Shown: piece by piece, positions 1 through 7,555 of the stretch
Numbering within the stretch: position 1 is the stretch's first letter
Layout of the letters: each line of letters starts with the position of its first letter
Assembly: GCF_005869875.1 (NCBI RefSeq)
Contig: NZ_VAWG01000001.1
Span: 124,001-188,000, forward strand
Length of the DNA: 64,000 nucleotides
Direction of reading: 5' to 3'
Source of the DNA: Paenibacillus pinistramenti
GTDB lineage: Bacteria > Bacillota > Bacilli > Paenibacillales > Paenibacillaceae
Notes under the pieces: generated by a model
Told to the model about the DNA's origin: nothing
What the model saw: only the letters and a program-made list of their open reading frames with translations
Database searches by the model: none
Program-made: the position numbers and the translations under genes

Positions 1-94
1 CCATAAGCTCCGGCAGTGGCGCCGGGAAACGGATCAGGATATGCTGCTGGCGGACTGGATTGCCGTCCAGACTCTTGAGCGTCCAGGTTCCTGA
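1..94 (+). CDS. C-terminal fragment of an unrecognised protein
   Basis: The second frame is open from the window edge to a TGA at 92-94 and encodes about 30 residues ending in TLERPGS. Its composition (several Trp, Arg, Glu, Asp) looks protein-like, but another frame is also open here, so the assignment is tentative. It converges on the peptidase gene on the other strand. I do not recognise the family from so short a tail. Confidence 0.35.
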   Translation, partial: HKLRQWRRETDQDMLLADWIAVQTLERPGS

Positions 95-110
95 TCGATG
101 ATAAAAATCC

Positions 111-140
111 TATAAAAGCCCGCTCCTGAACAGGGCGGGC
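111..140 (-). terminator. Rho-independent terminator of the M20 peptidase gene
   Basis: The arms GCCCGC and GCGGGC (118-140), with an inner CCT/AGG pairing, form a GC-rich hairpin. On the minus strand it is followed by a short T-tract (111-117). It lies about 55 bp past the peptidase stop codon. Confidence 0.7.
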
Positions 141-194
141 CGCTGCCGCATTATGGACGAGCCATCGCGTCAGATTTAAAAGTTAACATCCTCA

Positions 195-1328
195 TTAAGA
201 GGATACTGCTGCAGTTTGTTTAATGATTTCAAGGACAAATAGGGCGGCTTTGCCGATATCCTCCGCTTTGATCTGCTCGGAGGTCGTATGGATGTGCTCG
301 TAGCCGACAGCCAGATTGACGGTCGGAATCCCGTGTCCGTTAAACACGTTCGCGTCACTGCCGCCGCCGGACACAAAGGTACGGCCGGACAGCGAGACAG
401 CCGCTGCCGCTTTCTTCGCCAACTGCACGACATCAGCGCTGTCCTCATGGCGGTAAGCCGGATAAACGATTTTACTTTCGACTTCCCCCCGGGCGCCATA
501 ATCACGGCATGCAGATTCTACTGCTTCTTTCATCTCTTCGACCTGCTTCTCGACTTTGGCTTGAACAACACTCCGGGCTTCCGCATAGAGCTTCACATAA
601 TCAGGAACGATGTTGGTAGCGCCGCCGCCTTCAAACTTCCCGATATTGGCAGTCGTTTCCTCGTCAATGCGTCCCAGATTCATACGGGAAATCGCCTTGC
701 CTGCCACTTGAATGGCGCTGATCCCGTCCTCCGGATTAACGCCGGCATGAGCCGAGCGCCCGTAGATTTCAATTTCAAGCTTCGCCTGCGCCGGAGCAGC
801 AATGCAGATGGCCCCAACCTCCCCGTTGGAATCCAGTGCGTAACCGAATTTGGCGTCCAGCAGTCCAGGATTCATTGCCCGGGAGCCGACCAGGCCGGAC
901 TCTTCGCCAACCGTAATCACAAACTGAACCTGACCGTGCGGGATATTATTCTCCTTAAGCACTTGAATCACTTCAAGAAGGGAGGCAAGCCCTGCCTTAT
1001 CGTCTGAGCCCAGAATCGTTGTCCCGTCACTGCGAATCCAGCCGTCCTCAGTAATAACCGGTTTAATTCCCCTGCCCGGCATAACCGTATCCATATGGCA
1101 TGTGAAGAATATCGGATCGGCAGCAGCCGCTCCATTAGCCGGAAGGGTTGCGATAAGATTACCGGCACCGTGGCCTGTTACCCCCTGCGTATCATCCTCT
1201 TCCACTTTCAGCCCTAAATCCTCAAACTTCTTCTTCAGCAAATCGGCAATTTGACGTTCCTGCCCTGTTTCGCTGTCCACCTGCACGAGTTCAAGAAACA
1301 GCTGAATCAGTCGCTCCTGCTTGATCAC
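195..1328 (-). CDS. M20 family peptidase, PepT-like (YqjE type)
   Basis: This 377-aa protein resembles the tripeptidase T-like M20 metallopeptidases of Bacillales, cytosolic zinc enzymes that cleave short peptides. Metal ligands are visible: the CHMDT motif (His78, Asp80), the GSDDKAG motif around residue 109, GEESG around 141-145 with the catalytic and ligand glutamates, an Asp near 166, and a C-terminal His in YEHIHT near 347-350. The region from about 185 to 290 matches the dimerisation (lid) domain, with GRSAHAGVNPE at its start. Translation begins at a GTG (1326-1328) preceded by a weak GGGGAAA site. It is transcribed alone, divergently from the Prli42-like gene. The exact substrate is not shown by sequence. 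Confidence 0.88.
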   Translation of the reverse strand: MIKQERLIQLFLELVQVDSETGQERQIADLLKKKFEDLGLKVEEDDTQGVTGHGAGNLIATLPANGAAAADPIFFTCHMDTVMPGRGIKPVITEDGWIRSDGTTILGSDDKAGLASLLEVIQVLKENNIPHGQVQFVITVGEESGLVGSRAMNPGLLDAKFGYALDSNGEVGAICIAAPAQAKLEIEIYGRSAHAGVNPEDGISAIQVAGKAISRMNLGRIDEETTANIGKFEGGGATNIVPDYVKLYAEARSVVQAKVEKQVEEMKEAVESACRDYGARGEVESKIVYPAYRHEDSADVVQLAKKAAAAVSLSGRTFVSGGGSDANVFNGHGIPTVNLAVGYEHIHTTSEQIKAEDIGKAALFVLEIIKQTAAVSS

Positions 1329-1424
1329 TTTACTTTCCCCGCTTTCTTGTTTACGATAAAATCAAGGACAAGTTATGTATTGCCCGAATTGTCTATTATT
1401 ATAAAACATAAGGAGTACCGCTGC

Positions 1425-1523
1425 ATGCCAAAAAAGACGATGAAAGTGTTTATCTACATCATGCTGATTGCGATCCTCGGTTCGGCGCTGATGGCATTTA
1501 TCGAGCCGTTTATTTTTAATTAA
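1425..1523 (+). CDS. Prli42-like small membrane protein (stressosome-associated family)
   Basis: The gene encodes 32 residues: a short basic N-terminus (PKKTMK), one hydrophobic segment (about residues 8-25) and a short tail. The start ATG follows an AAGGAG site (1410-1415) with 9-nt spacing, which supports real translation. Size, layout and the YIMLIAILGSALM core resemble the Prli42 micro-proteins of Firmicutes, which anchor the stressosome in Listeria. The family assignment rests on this short resemblance; a different single-pass micro-protein is possible. No convincing stressosome genes are in the window. Confidence 0.65.
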   Translation: MPKKTMKVFIYIMLIAILGSALMAFIEPFIFN

Positions 1524-1593
1524 GCCGTAAGCCGGTAAGCCGGCCCGTTCAAAATGACCGTTCGCCTGAACTTATTCTGAGCAAATTGCGTAC

Positions 1594-1639
1594 AAAAGAT
1601 AAAAGCGGAGCCTGATCCGTTTATCCGGACCACAGCTCC
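1594..1639 (-). terminator. Terminator of the bkd operon
   Basis: Paired GGAGC/GCTCC (1607-1611 and 1635-1639) with an inner TCCG/CGGA stem is followed on the minus strand by the T-rich run complementary to 1594-1604. It lies 37 bp past the bkdB stop. Confidence 0.7.
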
Positions 1640-1675
1640 ACTCTTCCTCCACATTTCCGCTGATGAACTCCACTT

Positions 1676-3097
1676 TTAATAAAGCTTTGTATTCTCAAGC
1701 GACATGCTTTCCAAATTGTCTTTCACCCGCTGCATAAAACGTCCGCAGATCACCCCGTCCAAAATACGGTGATCCAGCGACAGACACAGGTTCGCCATAG
1801 AGCGGACCGCGATCATGTCGTTAATGACAACCGGCTTCTTCACAATGGATTCAAAGGTCAGAATCGCCGCCTGCGGATAGTTGATAATCGGCTGAGACAA
1901 GATGGAACCGAATGAACCCGTATTGTTCACAGTAAAAGTCCCGCCCTGCATATCATCCAGCTTCAGCTTGCCTTCGCGTGTCTTGCGAGCCAGCTCCTCT
2001 ACCTCGCGGGCAAGGCCGGCAATGTTCTTCTGGTCTGCCTTCTTGATTACCGGCGTCATGACGGAATCCTCTGTGCCTACAGCAAGCGAAATATTGATAT
2101 CGCGCTTGACGATGATTTTGTCCACTGCCCAGACGGAATTCATGATCGGATAATCCTTGATCGCATTAACGACCGCTTTCAGCAGGAAAGCCAAATAGGT
2201 CAGATTGATGCCTTCCTTCCGGAAAAATTCATCCTTTAGCTTGTTGCGGAGCTGGACGAGATTCGTTACATCAACCTCGATCATCATCCAGCCGTGCGGA
2301 ATTTCCGCCACGCTTTGGCGCATCCGGGTTGCAATGGTGTTACGGACCGGCGTCACGTCGATAAAATATTCGGACTGGCCGCCTTCCACTTCGATTGTTG
2401 GAATTTTCGGCGTCTCGGTTAAATGAAGTCCGGAATGCCGTACAGGCTCGGAGGCCGCCTGCTGCAACACACCTGAAGCCGGAATGAACGGCTGCGCCGG
2501 GGCAGCAGGCGTCATTGCGTTATTTGCGCCAGCCTGACCCGCAACCGAAGCTGAAGCCTGCACCTGCTGCGATGCACTTCCAGCATTGCCTGCAGCACCC
2601 GCGCCTCCGCGCTCAATAAATGCCAGCACATCTTTGCGGGTGATCCGGCCGCCCATTCCGGTTCCCTGAACCTGCCGCAGATCGATGCCGTGCTCTGCAG
2701 CAAGCGTCTGTACGGCCGGCGAATAGCGGGCACGCATACTTTGGTCTCCTTCTCCTGCTTGTCCAGCTGCATCTGCTGCGCCTGCTCCTTGGGAAGCTGC
2801 AGCAGCCGGGCTGCCCGCTGGTTCAGCTTCTGCCCCGCCAGAAGCGGCGGTTTCGATGACGCAGATCACCTCGCCAACGCTGATCGTTTCTCCTTCAGAT
2901 GCGCGGAGCTCGCCCATAACTCCTTCAATCGTAGAAGGAATTTCGGCGTTTACTTTATCGGTGATGACTTCACAAATGGGTTCATAAGCCTCAACGGGAT
3001 CGCCCGGCTTCTTGAGCCATTTGCCGATCGTGGCCGAAACAAGTGATTCAGCCAGCTGGGGCATGGTGACTTCGATAAGCTGTTTAGATGATGGCAT
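1676..3097 (-). CDS. bkdB: Branched-chain 2-oxoacid dehydrogenase E2, dihydrolipoamide acyltransferase
   Basis: This is the acyl-transfer core subunit of the complex that turns 2-oxoacids from Val, Ile and Leu into acyl-CoAs, which prime branched-chain fatty acid synthesis. The 473-aa protein has an N-terminal lipoyl domain (residues 5-80) with the lipoylated Lys48 in ITDKVNAE, an Ala/Gly/Gln-rich linker, a peripheral-subunit-binding domain (about 124-164, RYSPAVQTLAAEHGID), a second flexible linker and a C-terminal acetyltransferase domain. The catalytic motif is DHRILDG, with His443 and Asp447. It is the last gene of the lpdV-bkdAA-bkdAB-bkdB cluster and starts 163 bp after bkdAB. Choice of the branched-chain rather than the pyruvate complex rests on the similarity of its E1 partner to BkdAA. 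Confidence 0.93.
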   Translation of the reverse strand: MPSSKQLIEVTMPQLAESLVSATIGKWLKKPGDPVEAYEPICEVITDKVNAEIPSTIEGVMGELRASEGETISVGEVICVIETAASGGAEAEPAGSPAAAASQGAGAADAAGQAGEGDQSMRARYSPAVQTLAAEHGIDLRQVQGTGMGGRITRKDVLAFIERGGAGAAGNAGSASQQVQASASVAGQAGANNAMTPAAPAQPFIPASGVLQQAASEPVRHSGLHLTETPKIPTIEVEGGQSEYFIDVTPVRNTIATRMRQSVAEIPHGWMMIEVDVTNLVQLRNKLKDEFFRKEGINLTYLAFLLKAVVNAIKDYPIMNSVWAVDKIIVKRDINISLAVGTEDSVMTPVIKKADQKNIAGLAREVEELARKTREGKLKLDDMQGGTFTVNNTGSFGSILSQPIINYPQAAILTFESIVKKPVVINDMIAVRSMANLCLSLDHRILDGVICGRFMQRVKDNLESMSLENTKLY

Positions 3098-3225
3098 GGG
3101 TTAACACTCCTGTCTGCAGAACCGGATCTGCCGCCTGGCAGTAATCCGGCCGCCTGCACTGGGTCTAGTTTGGAACTGTTCACTAACACTAACTGAAACT
3201 GGCTGTTACCTGACTAACAAATCAC

Positions 3226-3243
3226 AGCCGCCAGAAGGCGGCT
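3226..3243 (-). other. Hairpin between bkdAB and bkdB
   Basis: A perfect 7-bp stem (AGCCGCC, 4-nt loop, GGCGGCT) lies just past the bkdAB stop in the only long gap inside the operon (3098-3260). No T-run follows on the minus strand, so it is more likely an mRNA-stability or processing element than a full terminator. Confidence 0.45.
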
Positions 3244-3260
3244 GTTACGGCTGTTACCGG

Positions 3261-4247
3261 TTAATACAAAGCAAGCTCCAGCATCGCTTCTTTCAGTTTG
3301 TCCTTGCTGAGCATAAAGAACTTCTCCATCGGCGGACTGATCGGCATTGCCGGAACATCCGGCCCGCACAGACGTTTGATCGGCGCATCAAGCTCAAACA
3401 GGCACTCTTCCGCAATCATGGCGGCAACCTCTCCGCCAACACCGCCGGTCTTATTGTCCTCATGTACGATCAGCACTTTGCCTGTCCGGCGAGCTGCCGC
3501 AATAATGGCTTCGCGGTCAAGCGGCTGAATGGTGCGCAGATCAAGAATGTGGGAGGTGATGCCTTGTTCAGCCTCGAGCTCCTCTGCGGCCTGCATCGCA
3601 AAATGAAGCGGCAGGCTGTACCCGATGACGGTAATGTCATCCCCTTCGCGCAGCAAATTGGCTTTGCCGATCGGCACGATATAATCGTCCTCCGGAACGT
3701 CTTCCTTGATCAGCTTGTAGCATTTCTTATTCTCGAAAAAGAGCACCGGATCCTCGTCGCGGATCGCGGCCTTCAGAAGTCCTTTGGCATCATATGCCGA
3801 GTACGGAGCCACAATCTTGAGTCCCGGCGTCCCAAAGAAGATGGATTCCGGGCACTGGGAATGGTACAGGCCGCCAAAGATCCCTCCGCCGATCGGGGCG
3901 CGGACAACGACCGGACAGCTCCAGTCATTATTGGAGCGATAGCGGATCTTGGCCGCTTCGCTGATAATCTGGTTCGTCGCCGGCAGCATAAAGTCCGAGT
4001 ACTGCATTTCAGCGATCGGTCTCATGCCGTACATGGCCGCGCCAATGGCGACTCCGGCAATCGCGGATTCTGACAGCGGCGTGTCCATGACGCGGTCTTC
4101 GCCGAATTGCTCCTGCAGCCCTTTGGTCGTCGTAAACACGCCGCCCTTGAGACCCACATCCTCGCCGAGCACAAACACACGCTCGTCGCGTTCCATTTCT
4201 TCCTTCATCGCCAAACGAATGGCGTCGATATATTCCATTACCGGCAT
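3261..4247 (-). CDS. bkdAB: Branched-chain 2-oxoacid dehydrogenase E1 beta subunit
   Basis: The 328-aa protein is the beta chain of the thiamine-diphosphate decarboxylase (E1). It has the N-terminal pyrimidine-binding half, with Glu29 in VLGEDVG and Glu60 in TPLSESAIAG, and the conserved YHSQ motif near residue 128. The C-terminal transketolase-type domain covers about 200-325. It begins 3 bp after the bkdAA stop, so the two E1 chains are probably translated together. Length and motifs are normal for the family. Confidence 0.93.
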   Translation of the reverse strand: MPVMEYIDAIRLAMKEEMERDERVFVLGEDVGLKGGVFTTTKGLQEQFGEDRVMDTPLSESAIAGVAIGAAMYGMRPIAEMQYSDFMLPATNQIISEAAKIRYRSNNDWSCPVVVRAPIGGGIFGGLYHSQCPESIFFGTPGLKIVAPYSAYDAKGLLKAAIRDEDPVLFFENKKCYKLIKEDVPEDDYIVPIGKANLLREGDDITVIGYSLPLHFAMQAAEELEAEQGITSHILDLRTIQPLDREAIIAAARRTGKVLIVHEDNKTGGVGGEVAAMIAEECLFELDAPIKRLCGPDVPAMPISPPMEKFFMLSKDKLKEAMLELALY

Positions 4248-4250
4248 CTC

Positions 4251-5273
4251 TTATTCCTCCCTTTCATCGGCATACACATGCAGCAGCGTATCTTCCGGTT
4301 TCGGGAATGGAGCGCGGTCCGCATAATCAATCGCTTCTTTCAGCTGATCGGAAACTTCCTTCACATAAGCCTCTTCCTGCTCTTCCGACCACAGCCCGCA
4401 ATCGATCAAATACTGCTTGAATTTTGGAATGCCGTCCTTCTTGCGGTATTCTTCGACCTCTTCCTTCGTGCGGTAAGCCAGATCGTTGTCCGATGTAGAA
4501 TGCGGAGACAAACGGTACATCATGGCTTCAATGAGGGTCGGCCCCTCTCCGCGGACCGCACGTTCTCTTGCTTCCTTAACGGCGCGGTACACTTCGAGCG
4601 CATCGTTGCCGTCAACCCGGATACCGGGGAAGCCGTAGCCAAGGGCGCGGTCGCTCACTTTTCCGGCAAGCTGCTTGTGAATTGGAACAGAAATCGCATA
4701 TTGATTATTCTCGCACATTATAATGACTGGTAGCTTATGCACCCCGGCAAAATTGGAGCCTTCATGGAAGTCGCCCTGGTTGCTGGAGCCTTCGCCAAAT
4801 GTTACAAAGGACACGATATCCTTCTTCTGCATTTTGGCAGCAAGAGCGACGCCGACAGCATGCGGAACCTGTGTAGTTACAGGACTTGAGCCCGTCACGA
4901 TCCGCAGCTTCTTGGAGCCGAAGTGGCCCGGCATCTGCCGCCCTCCGCTGTTCGGGTCCTCCGCTTTCGCGAAGGCGCACAGGAACAATTCTTTAAGCGT
5001 CATGCCTACCGACAATACAAATCCGTAATCCCGGTAATAAGGCAGGAAATAGTCCTGTTCACGGTCGAGCGCAAACGCGGAAGCGACCTGTGCAACCTCC
5101 TGGCCGATGCCAGAAACGTGGAAATTGATCTTACCTGCGCGCTGCAGCAGCAACATCCGTTCATCGTATTTGCGTGCGAGCAGCATATATTTATACATTT
5201 CGACGGCTTTCAGGTCTGAAAGCCCAAGCTGCTCATGTTTAGGTCTTTGCTCCAAAGCTGATTTAGCATTCAT
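4251..5273 (-). CDS. bkdAA: Branched-chain 2-oxoacid dehydrogenase E1 alpha subunit
   Basis: The alpha chain of E1 binds thiamine diphosphate and decarboxylates the branched-chain 2-oxoacid. The sequence follows Bacillus BkdAA closely (LPYYRDYG, SGGRQMPGHFG, TGSSPVTTQ, FVTFGEGSSNQGDFHEG, RLSPHSTSDND), including the Mg-thiamine motif GEGSSN...NNQ and the phosphorylation-loop-like region. The reading frame extends upstream to a TTG at 5318, but the ATG at 5273 is preferred because a GGAGG lies 11 nt upstream; this gives 340 aa, near the usual length. It follows lpdV by about 130 bp and may also have its own promoter (near 5359). Confidence 0.92.
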   Translation of the reverse strand: MNAKSALEQRPKHEQLGLSDLKAVEMYKYMLLARKYDERMLLLQRAGKINFHVSGIGQEVAQVASAFALDREQDYFLPYYRDYGFVLSVGMTLKELFLCAFAKAEDPNSGGRQMPGHFGSKKLRIVTGSSPVTTQVPHAVGVALAAKMQKKDIVSFVTFGEGSSNQGDFHEGSNFAGVHKLPVIIMCENNQYAISVPIHKQLAGKVSDRALGYGFPGIRVDGNDALEVYRAVKEARERAVRGEGPTLIEAMMYRLSPHSTSDNDLAYRTKEEVEEYRKKDGIPKFKQYLIDCGLWSEEQEEAYVKEVSDQLKEAIDYADRAPFPKPEDTLLHVYADEREE

Positions 5274-5358
5274 TAAGGGAGTTGCCTCCATTTCATTTTG
5301 GCTGTCCGATCTTAGCAACCAAGTTTTATAACCTGGTACTAAGACTTGGGTTAACCCT

Positions 5359-5387
5359 ATTATAATCCCATTCTGTACAAAAAGAAA
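5359..5387 (-). promoter_or_regulatory. Possible internal promoter before bkdAA
   Basis: On the minus strand a perfect TATAAT (complement of 5359-5364) lies in the lpdV-bkdAA gap, about 86 bp before the bkdAA start. The -35 region (TTTTCT at 17-18 bp) is poor, so the call rests mainly on the -10. Confidence 0.4.
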
Positions 5388-5404
5388 ACATTACTTCTTT
5401 GTCA

Positions 5405-6829
5405 TTACATTCCCAAGGAAAGCCCATCCACTGCAAGCGCTGCTTCGCCCATAATTTCCGCCAAAGTTGGATGCGCATGTACAGTGTGCGCAATCTCCCA
5501 AGGTGAAGCATCCAGCACCTGGGCCAGCGCCGCTTCGCCGATCAGGTCGGTCACATGCGGACCAATCATATGAACGCCAAGCAGATCCCCCGTGCTTTCG
5601 TCGGCAATAAGCTTAACAAACCCGTCTTTCTCGCCGTACACCAGAGCTTTGCCGATCGCGGAGAACGGGAATTTGCCTACTTTCAGCTTATAACCCTTGC
5701 CCGCGGCTTCCTGCTCGGTCATACCGACAGAAGCAACCTCCGGACGGGTATAGACACAGCGCGGCGTATGCAGGGGATTTGATTTCACCCCGGATGGGGC
5801 GCCTGCCAGATGCTCAGCGGCTGTGACTCCTTCGTGGCTGGCAGCATGTGCAAGCTGAAGTCCGCCGATGCAGTCACCAATCGCATAAATATGCGGTTCC
5901 GTGGTCTGCATGCTGTCGTTGACGCGGATGAAGCCGTCCTTGAGGGCGATATCTGTATTTTCCAGGCCGATACCCTCAACGTTTGCCTGCCGGCCAATGG
6001 AGAGAAGCAGCTTCTCGGCTGACAGCTCCGTTTCCTTGTCTCCGATTACCGCTTGAATCGTTATATTTCCCTCATTTTTATGAAGCGTCTCCGGCTTGAT
6101 CCGGGCGTTAGTCAGCACTTTGATGCCTCTGCGCTCCAGCAGTCTGTTCAGCTCTTTAGCAATATCCTTGTCTTCATTGGGCAGCAGCTGCGGCGCCGCT
6201 TCCACTACAGTAACGCTGACGCCGAAATCATGCAGCATGGAAGCCCACTCCACGCCGATTACGCCGCCGCCGACGATCAGAATCGACGCAGGCAGATCCT
6301 TTAATTCAAGTGCTTCGTCGCTGCTTAAAATATGCGTCCCGTCCGGCTCAAGACCCGGAAGCAGCCGCGGACGTGAACCTGTAGCAATAATTAAATTGGC
6401 AGGTACAATGGTTTCCATCTCCCCGTCCGCCAGTTCAACAGCCAGCGCGCCGCTTTTAGGTGAAAAAATAGACGGACCGATGATGCGTCCACGGCCCTGA
6501 ATGACTCTAATTTTGTGCTTCTTCATCAGATACTGAACACCTTTATGAAGCTGCTCTACAATGGCCGTTTTGCGCGCCTGCACTTTCGGAAAGGCTAACT
6601 GTACGCCCTCCGTCTCAATTCCGTAGCTTTCGCTTTCTTTCATTTGGGCGAACAGCTCTGCACTCCGCAGCAGGCTCTTGCTTGGAATGCACCCTTTATG
6701 GAGGCAGGTCCCCCCAAGCTTGTCCTGTTCAACTACAATAACCTCTTTGCCTAACTGGGCTGCCCGGATCGCTGCTATGTATCCTCCCGTTCCGCCTCCT
6801 AAAACTGCAACATCACAAGTAATTGACAT
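5405..6829 (-). CDS. lpdV: Dihydrolipoyl dehydrogenase (E3) of the branched-chain complex
   Basis: This FAD flavoprotein re-oxidises the dihydrolipoyl groups of E2 using NAD+. The 474-aa sequence shows the N-terminal FAD Rossmann motif (GGGTGGYIAA), the redox disulfide Cys42/Cys47 in GGTCLHKGCIPSK, a second Rossmann fold for NAD (VGGGVIGVEWA, about 185), the second FAD contact (YAIGDC, near 315) and the C-terminal catalytic HPTLAE (His453, Glu458). A GGAGGAG site (6836-6842) precedes the ATG. It comes first among the recognised complex genes, which fits the Bacillus order lpdV-bkdAA-bkdAB-bkdB. Confidence 0.93.
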   Translation of the reverse strand: MSITCDVAVLGGGTGGYIAAIRAAQLGKEVIVVEQDKLGGTCLHKGCIPSKSLLRSAELFAQMKESESYGIETEGVQLAFPKVQARKTAIVEQLHKGVQYLMKKHKIRVIQGRGRIIGPSIFSPKSGALAVELADGEMETIVPANLIIATGSRPRLLPGLEPDGTHILSSDEALELKDLPASILIVGGGVIGVEWASMLHDFGVSVTVVEAAPQLLPNEDKDIAKELNRLLERRGIKVLTNARIKPETLHKNEGNITIQAVIGDKETELSAEKLLLSIGRQANVEGIGLENTDIALKDGFIRVNDSMQTTEPHIYAIGDCIGGLQLAHAASHEGVTAAEHLAGAPSGVKSNPLHTPRCVYTRPEVASVGMTEQEAAGKGYKLKVGKFPFSAIGKALVYGEKDGFVKLIADESTGDLLGVHMIGPHVTDLIGEAALAQVLDASPWEIAHTVHAHPTLAEIMGEAALAVDGLSLGM

Positions 6830-6850
6830 GCTTGTCTCCTCCGTTATCTC

Positions 6851-7090
6851 TTATTCATATAATGCATCCCGCAGTTTGGTAGACATCTTTGGTCCTTTGG
6901 CCCGCTGGGCCAAAAGCGCCTTTCTAAGCCTCTGATTCTCAGCTGCCAGGGCCTGAACCTCCTGCTGCAGCTTCAGAATGAGCTGCTTGGCAGCTTCATC
7001 CCATTCAGGTTGAACCTCGTACAGCTCCTCACAGGACTTAGTGTTCTTCTCACGGGATGTTGTTGTCAACTCGTTCTCGGATGATTCCAT
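6851..7090 (-). CDS. Small acidic protein with a leucine-zipper-like helix, unknown
   Basis: The ORF encodes 79 residues from the ATG at 7090 (or 83 from a GTG at 7102) and ends 21 bp before lpdV. The N-terminus is polar (ESSENELTTTSREK); residues about 34-62 form a predicted amphipathic helix with regular Leu/Ile/Val spacing (LILKLQQEVQALAAENQRLRKALL), consistent with a short coiled coil or dimerisation helix. The C-terminus is basic. A GGAGAAGG lies 11 nt upstream of the ATG. I recognise no family. Its position between a sigma-54-like promoter and lpdV suggests it is the first gene of the bkd operon; a regulatory or scaffold role would be a guess. Confidence 0.5.
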   Translation of the reverse strand: MESSENELTTTSREKNTKSCEELYEVQPEWDEAAKQLILKLQQEVQALAAENQRLRKALLAQRAKGPKMSTKLRDALYE

Positions 7091-7146
7091 GTGTTCCTGC
7101 ACCTTCTCCGGTCAATTGATCAGCTTGGAATTTCCAAGCGATCTCA

Positions 7147-7162
7147 CGCTATTTTTATGCCA
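7147..7162 (-). promoter_or_regulatory. Sigma-54 (SigL)-like -24/-12 promoter of the bkd operon
   Basis: The minus strand reads TGGCATAAAAATAGCG, against the sigma-54 consensus TGGCAC-N5-TTGCA. The invariant GG and GC dinucleotides have the required spacing. Predicted transcription would start near 7136, about 46 nt before the ATG at 7090. In Bacillus subtilis the bkd operon is SigL- and BkdR-dependent, which makes the match biologically sensible. It is a short motif and could be chance. Confidence 0.42.
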
Positions 7163-7216
7163 CAACCCTACTGTACAGGCTCTAAGCAACTCTTGCAAAT
7201 CCCGGGAGATCTGCAT

Positions 7217-7245
7217 TTGCTCTCTGTGCTTTGGAATTATATAAT
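7217..7245 (+). promoter_or_regulatory. Sigma-A promoter of the 51-aa membrane protein gene
   Basis: TTGCTC (7217-7222) and a perfect TATAAT (7240-7245) are 17 bp apart, with the ATG 60 bp further on. A GCAAAT/ATTTGC inverted repeat (7195-7200 and 7215-7220) overlaps the -35 and could be an operator. Confidence 0.6.
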
Positions 7246-7305
7246 CTGTAAGTGTGTGTTATGAGAAACAGTTAAGCAATTATTTTCAGAGCAGGGAGTC
7301 AAACT

Positions 7306-7461
7306 ATGAAATATGATATTATTCTCCGGTTTATCGCGGCCGTCGGCTTTTTTACCTTTGTACCTTTTAGCCAGGACTATCCTTGGGCGATGACCTTATT
7401 TACTGCAGCCGGCATCTTCTGCGCAGTTTCAGCAATGTCCAAGATTATTAAACCCCGCTGA
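7306..7461 (+). CDS. 51-aa small membrane protein, unknown
   Basis: The ORF opens with an ATG eight bases after a CAGGGAG ribosome-binding site and has its own sigma-A promoter and a downstream terminator, so it is probably a real monocistronic gene. The product starts MKYDIILRF, has two hydrophobic stretches (about residues 5-20 and 28-46) and ends in a basic KIIKPR, compatible with a two-helix hairpin in the membrane. I do not recognise the family. Confidence 0.6.
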   Translation: MKYDIILRFIAAVGFFTFVPFSQDYPWAMTLFTAAGIFCAVSAMSKIIKPR

Positions 7462-7500
7462 AGCAGCCAAACTTTCTTTCATTCAATAAAAAAAACAAAC

Positions 7501-7538
7501 AAAAACGCCTTCTCCGGCTGAACCGGACAAGGCGTTTT
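7501..7538. terminator. Bidirectional terminator
   Basis: The AAAACGCCTT arm pairs with AAGGCGTTTT, and inner CCGG/CCGG boxes pair as well. A-rich sequence on the left (about 7486-7505) and T-residues on the right allow termination from either side. It separates the plus-strand 51-aa gene from the minus-strand zinc-ribbon gene. Confidence 0.8.
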
Positions 7539-7555
7539 GCTGTACCATCAAACCA

